6,541 nucleotides of DNA from Verrucomicrobiota bacterium. Lineage in GTDB: Bacteria > Verrucomicrobiota > Verrucomicrobiia > Methylacidiphilales > Verrucolacustridaceae. The notes under the pieces are model-generated. The model made no database searches and was not told the DNA's origin. It saw only the letters and a list, made by a program, of their open reading frames with translations. Positions 5,124 through 6,541 of this stretch are shown one piece after another. Position 1 is the stretch's first letter; each line of letters opens with the position of its first letter. The DNA lies in NCBI GenBank assembly GCA_010024525.1, contig RGGS01000074.1, positions 1 to 6,541 of the forward strand. Direction: 5' to 3'. Made by a program: the position numbers and the translations under genes.

Positions 5124-6541
5124 CTAGCCGCCGCGAATTTCCTTCCCCTCCCCTTCAAACTCGTAAAGCCCGGGAGAAATTTCTCGATTGGTTCCGGGGG
5201 AAAACTTCACAGGCGCCTTGAGCTTCCATTTACCCGACTTCTCGGCTTCGAGGACCAGTTTCCCGTTTTCTTCCCGCACTTTCGTGACTGCCTCGGAGCA
5301 CGAGGCACGGGTGACCAGATAACCCTCCGATTTTCCGTTCTCTACCGGCAAAAGAAAGGTGAAACGATACCGATCGTTCCCATCCCCATCCACCTGGTAC
5401 TCGCGGCGCCAATCTGTCCCCCCGGCGGCCCACTTACCGTCTTTCCAGAGGAGAGGAAGAAGTCGGCCTGAAAATCCCCGCACCGTAACCGGCACCACCC
5501 CTACTCCTCCCTCCAAGGAAAAGGCACAGGCCTCCCCCTCTGCGACTAAACGGGCGGGAAAATCCCTTTCCTTCTTGCCCAACGTGACCGCCGCCACCAG
5601 CGGTCGGCCCAGCGCGTATCGTTTCTGCTCCTGCCGGGCCAACTCCCCCTCCGGGGCCGGTTCCCCGTAGGGCATCAACATCAGATCCATATCGACATAA
5701 TCACCGGCTTGAAGGGCCAGTTTTTCCAGCGGGGCCGTCAACCACCAGTTCACCCCTCGCGGCCCCACCTTGCCCGAGACGGTAGGAGCCATGATTTCCT
5801 GGCCACCCAACTTGGCGCGAAAGCCCCGCAACAGCACCACCGTGGCGATCCGTACCTTCGGATTTTCCTTCTCCCCCAAGGGGGCTTGCCAGAGTGGTTC
5901 CGATTGCAACCAAGGTGCCTCCCCACCCACCGAAGCTCCCAGAACAAAAGATGGGCCATCTTTCACCTCCGCCTCGGAAACTTTTCCATTCGGACCGGTC
6001 CAAAGAAGTTTTTCAAACCTCAGCCGCTCATGGATATTCAAGAGTCGCAGATCCATCCGTGCGTCTCCCCGGATCTCCACGGGGCTCTCCCAATCGTACC
6101 TGAGTTTCACAAAGGTCCGCATCTGGTCCTGCTGGGGAATCTCCGTCACTTCCGCCCGGATCCGGGCCGCCCCATCCGTCGAACGAAAGTGCATGGTAAA
6201 GCGGGTCAAGTTTGGGCTGATCGATTCAAAAATGGTGCGTTCATGGGAGGGCCGGACTCGGTTCTCGTCATACGTCAGGAAGCCCGGAAGCTGCACGCAC
6301 TCGTGATTCGGTTGGCCCTTCATCATCGGTCCGTTCATGGGGCGGAAGTCAGGAATGGAGAGCACCGCCCCCGGCCATGCCATCCATGGCAGGTTGAAAC
6401 AGGTGGTCTCCTGCACCCCGGTGGAGAGATGCCAATAGGGAAGAAAGAAACGGATGAAAGAGACCTGTTTAATCGGGCACGAACCCCAGTTCTGAAAAAG
6501 CTGGTGAAGTTGACCGCGAAACTTTTGTCCGGCGGGAATGG
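5124..6541 (-). CDS. Protein of unknown function, C-terminal 471 residues
   Basis: The frame is open from the right edge (first full codon 6539-6537) to TAG at 5124-5126, so the start is missing. A GTG at 6416 could be read as a start, but the frame continues upstream with protein-like sequence (FIRFFLPYWHLSTG joins smoothly to VQETTCFNLPW), so I treat the gene as 5'-incomplete. I do not recognise the family. Numbering from the edge, aromatic-rich FFLPYWHLSTGVQETTCFNL (31-50) and LSIPDFRPMNGP (60-71) look like its most characteristic parts. The remainder alternates short hydrophobic and charged stretches, as in beta-sandwich proteins, with GVNWWL and DYVDMDLMLMPYGE towards the middle. I see no transmembrane segment. 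It converges with the arabinofuranosidase gene at a 5-bp gap, so it is not in that operon. A carbohydrate-related role would be a guess from context only. Confidence 0.8.
   Translation of the reverse strand, partial: IPAGQKFRGQLHQLFQNWGSCPIKQVSFIRFFLPYWHLSTGVQETTCFNLPWMAWPGAVLSIPDFRPMNGPMMKGQPNHECVQLPGFLTYDENRVRPSHERTIFESISPNLTRFTMHFRSTDGAARIRAEVTEIPQQDQMRTFVKLRYDWESPVEIRGDARMDLRLLNIHERLRFEKLLWTGPNGKVSEAEVKDGPSFVLGASVGGEAPWLQSEPLWQAPLGEKENPKVRIATVVLLRGFRAKLGGQEIMAPTVSGKVGPRGVNWWLTAPLEKLALQAGDYVDMDLMLMPYGEPAPEGELARQEQKRYALGRPLVAAVTLGKKERDFPARLVAEGEACAFSLEGGVGVVPVTVRGFSGRLLPLLWKDGKWAAGGTDWRREYQVDGDGNDRYRFTFLLPVENGKSEGYLVTRASCSEAVTKVREENGKLVLEAEKSGKWKLKAPVKFSPGTNREISPGLYEFEGEGKEIRGG

Noticed and set aside
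5112..5130. Hairpin CGGCT/AGCCG as a bidirectional terminator
   Set aside because: The stem is five pairs with a nine-base loop and has no T run on either side. It is too weak to call a terminator from sequence alone.
5873..5884. CCCCCAAGGGGG palindrome
   Set aside because: Only five pairs with a two-base loop, inside coding sequence; expected often in GC-rich DNA.
5124..6416. Complete gene starting at GTG 6416 for the right-hand protein
   Set aside because: The frame stays open for 41 more codons to the window edge with protein-like aromatic sequence that runs smoothly into the rest, so the true start probably lies outside.

Overview
The window looks like a carbohydrate-foraging region from a bacterium of the Planctomycetota-Verrucomicrobiota-Chlamydiota group, most likely a verrucomicrobium. 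This rests on three things: a secreted protein of the autotransporter-associated beta-strand repeat type, a LacI-family regulator whose hinge helix reads DPMLSAL (a form I associate with verrucomicrobial regulators), and an S1 sulfatase beside a glycoside hydrolase. The assignment is from gene content and general family knowledge; no 16S or other marker gene is present.

Layout. At 1-858 (minus strand) is the N-terminal part of a secreted beta-strand-repeat protein that runs off the left edge. An AT-rich spacer (859-1041) follows, holding a lac-operator-like inverted repeat. Then comes a complete LacI-family regulator (1042-2046, minus). A 61-bp divergent spacer (2047-2107) carries a near-perfect 22-bp palindrome. 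Rightward from it run a lipoprotein sulfatase (2108-3607) and a GH51 alpha-L-arabinofuranosidase (3610-5118), separated by 2 bp and almost certainly one operon. Five bases after the arabinofuranosidase stop, a convergent minus-strand gene ends (5124-6541). It is open at the right edge and I do not recognise it.

How the genes may work together (inference). The sulfatase, anchored outside the cytoplasm, would strip sulfate esters from an arabinose-containing glycan or fragment. The arabinofuranosidase has no signal peptide and would release arabinofuranose from imported oligosaccharides in the cytoplasm. The divergent LacI-type protein would sense a breakdown sugar and control the operon, and possibly itself, through the palindrome between them. 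A sulfated arabinan or arabinogalactan of the kind made by green algae would fit, but the sequence does not prove the substrate.

I see no tRNA, rRNA, insertion sequence, CRISPR array or phage gene. The points most worth a second look are the divergent-promoter palindrome, the lac-operator look-alike upstream of the repeat protein, a perfect 12-bp inverted repeat inside the arabinofuranosidase gene, and the unrecognised right-hand protein.
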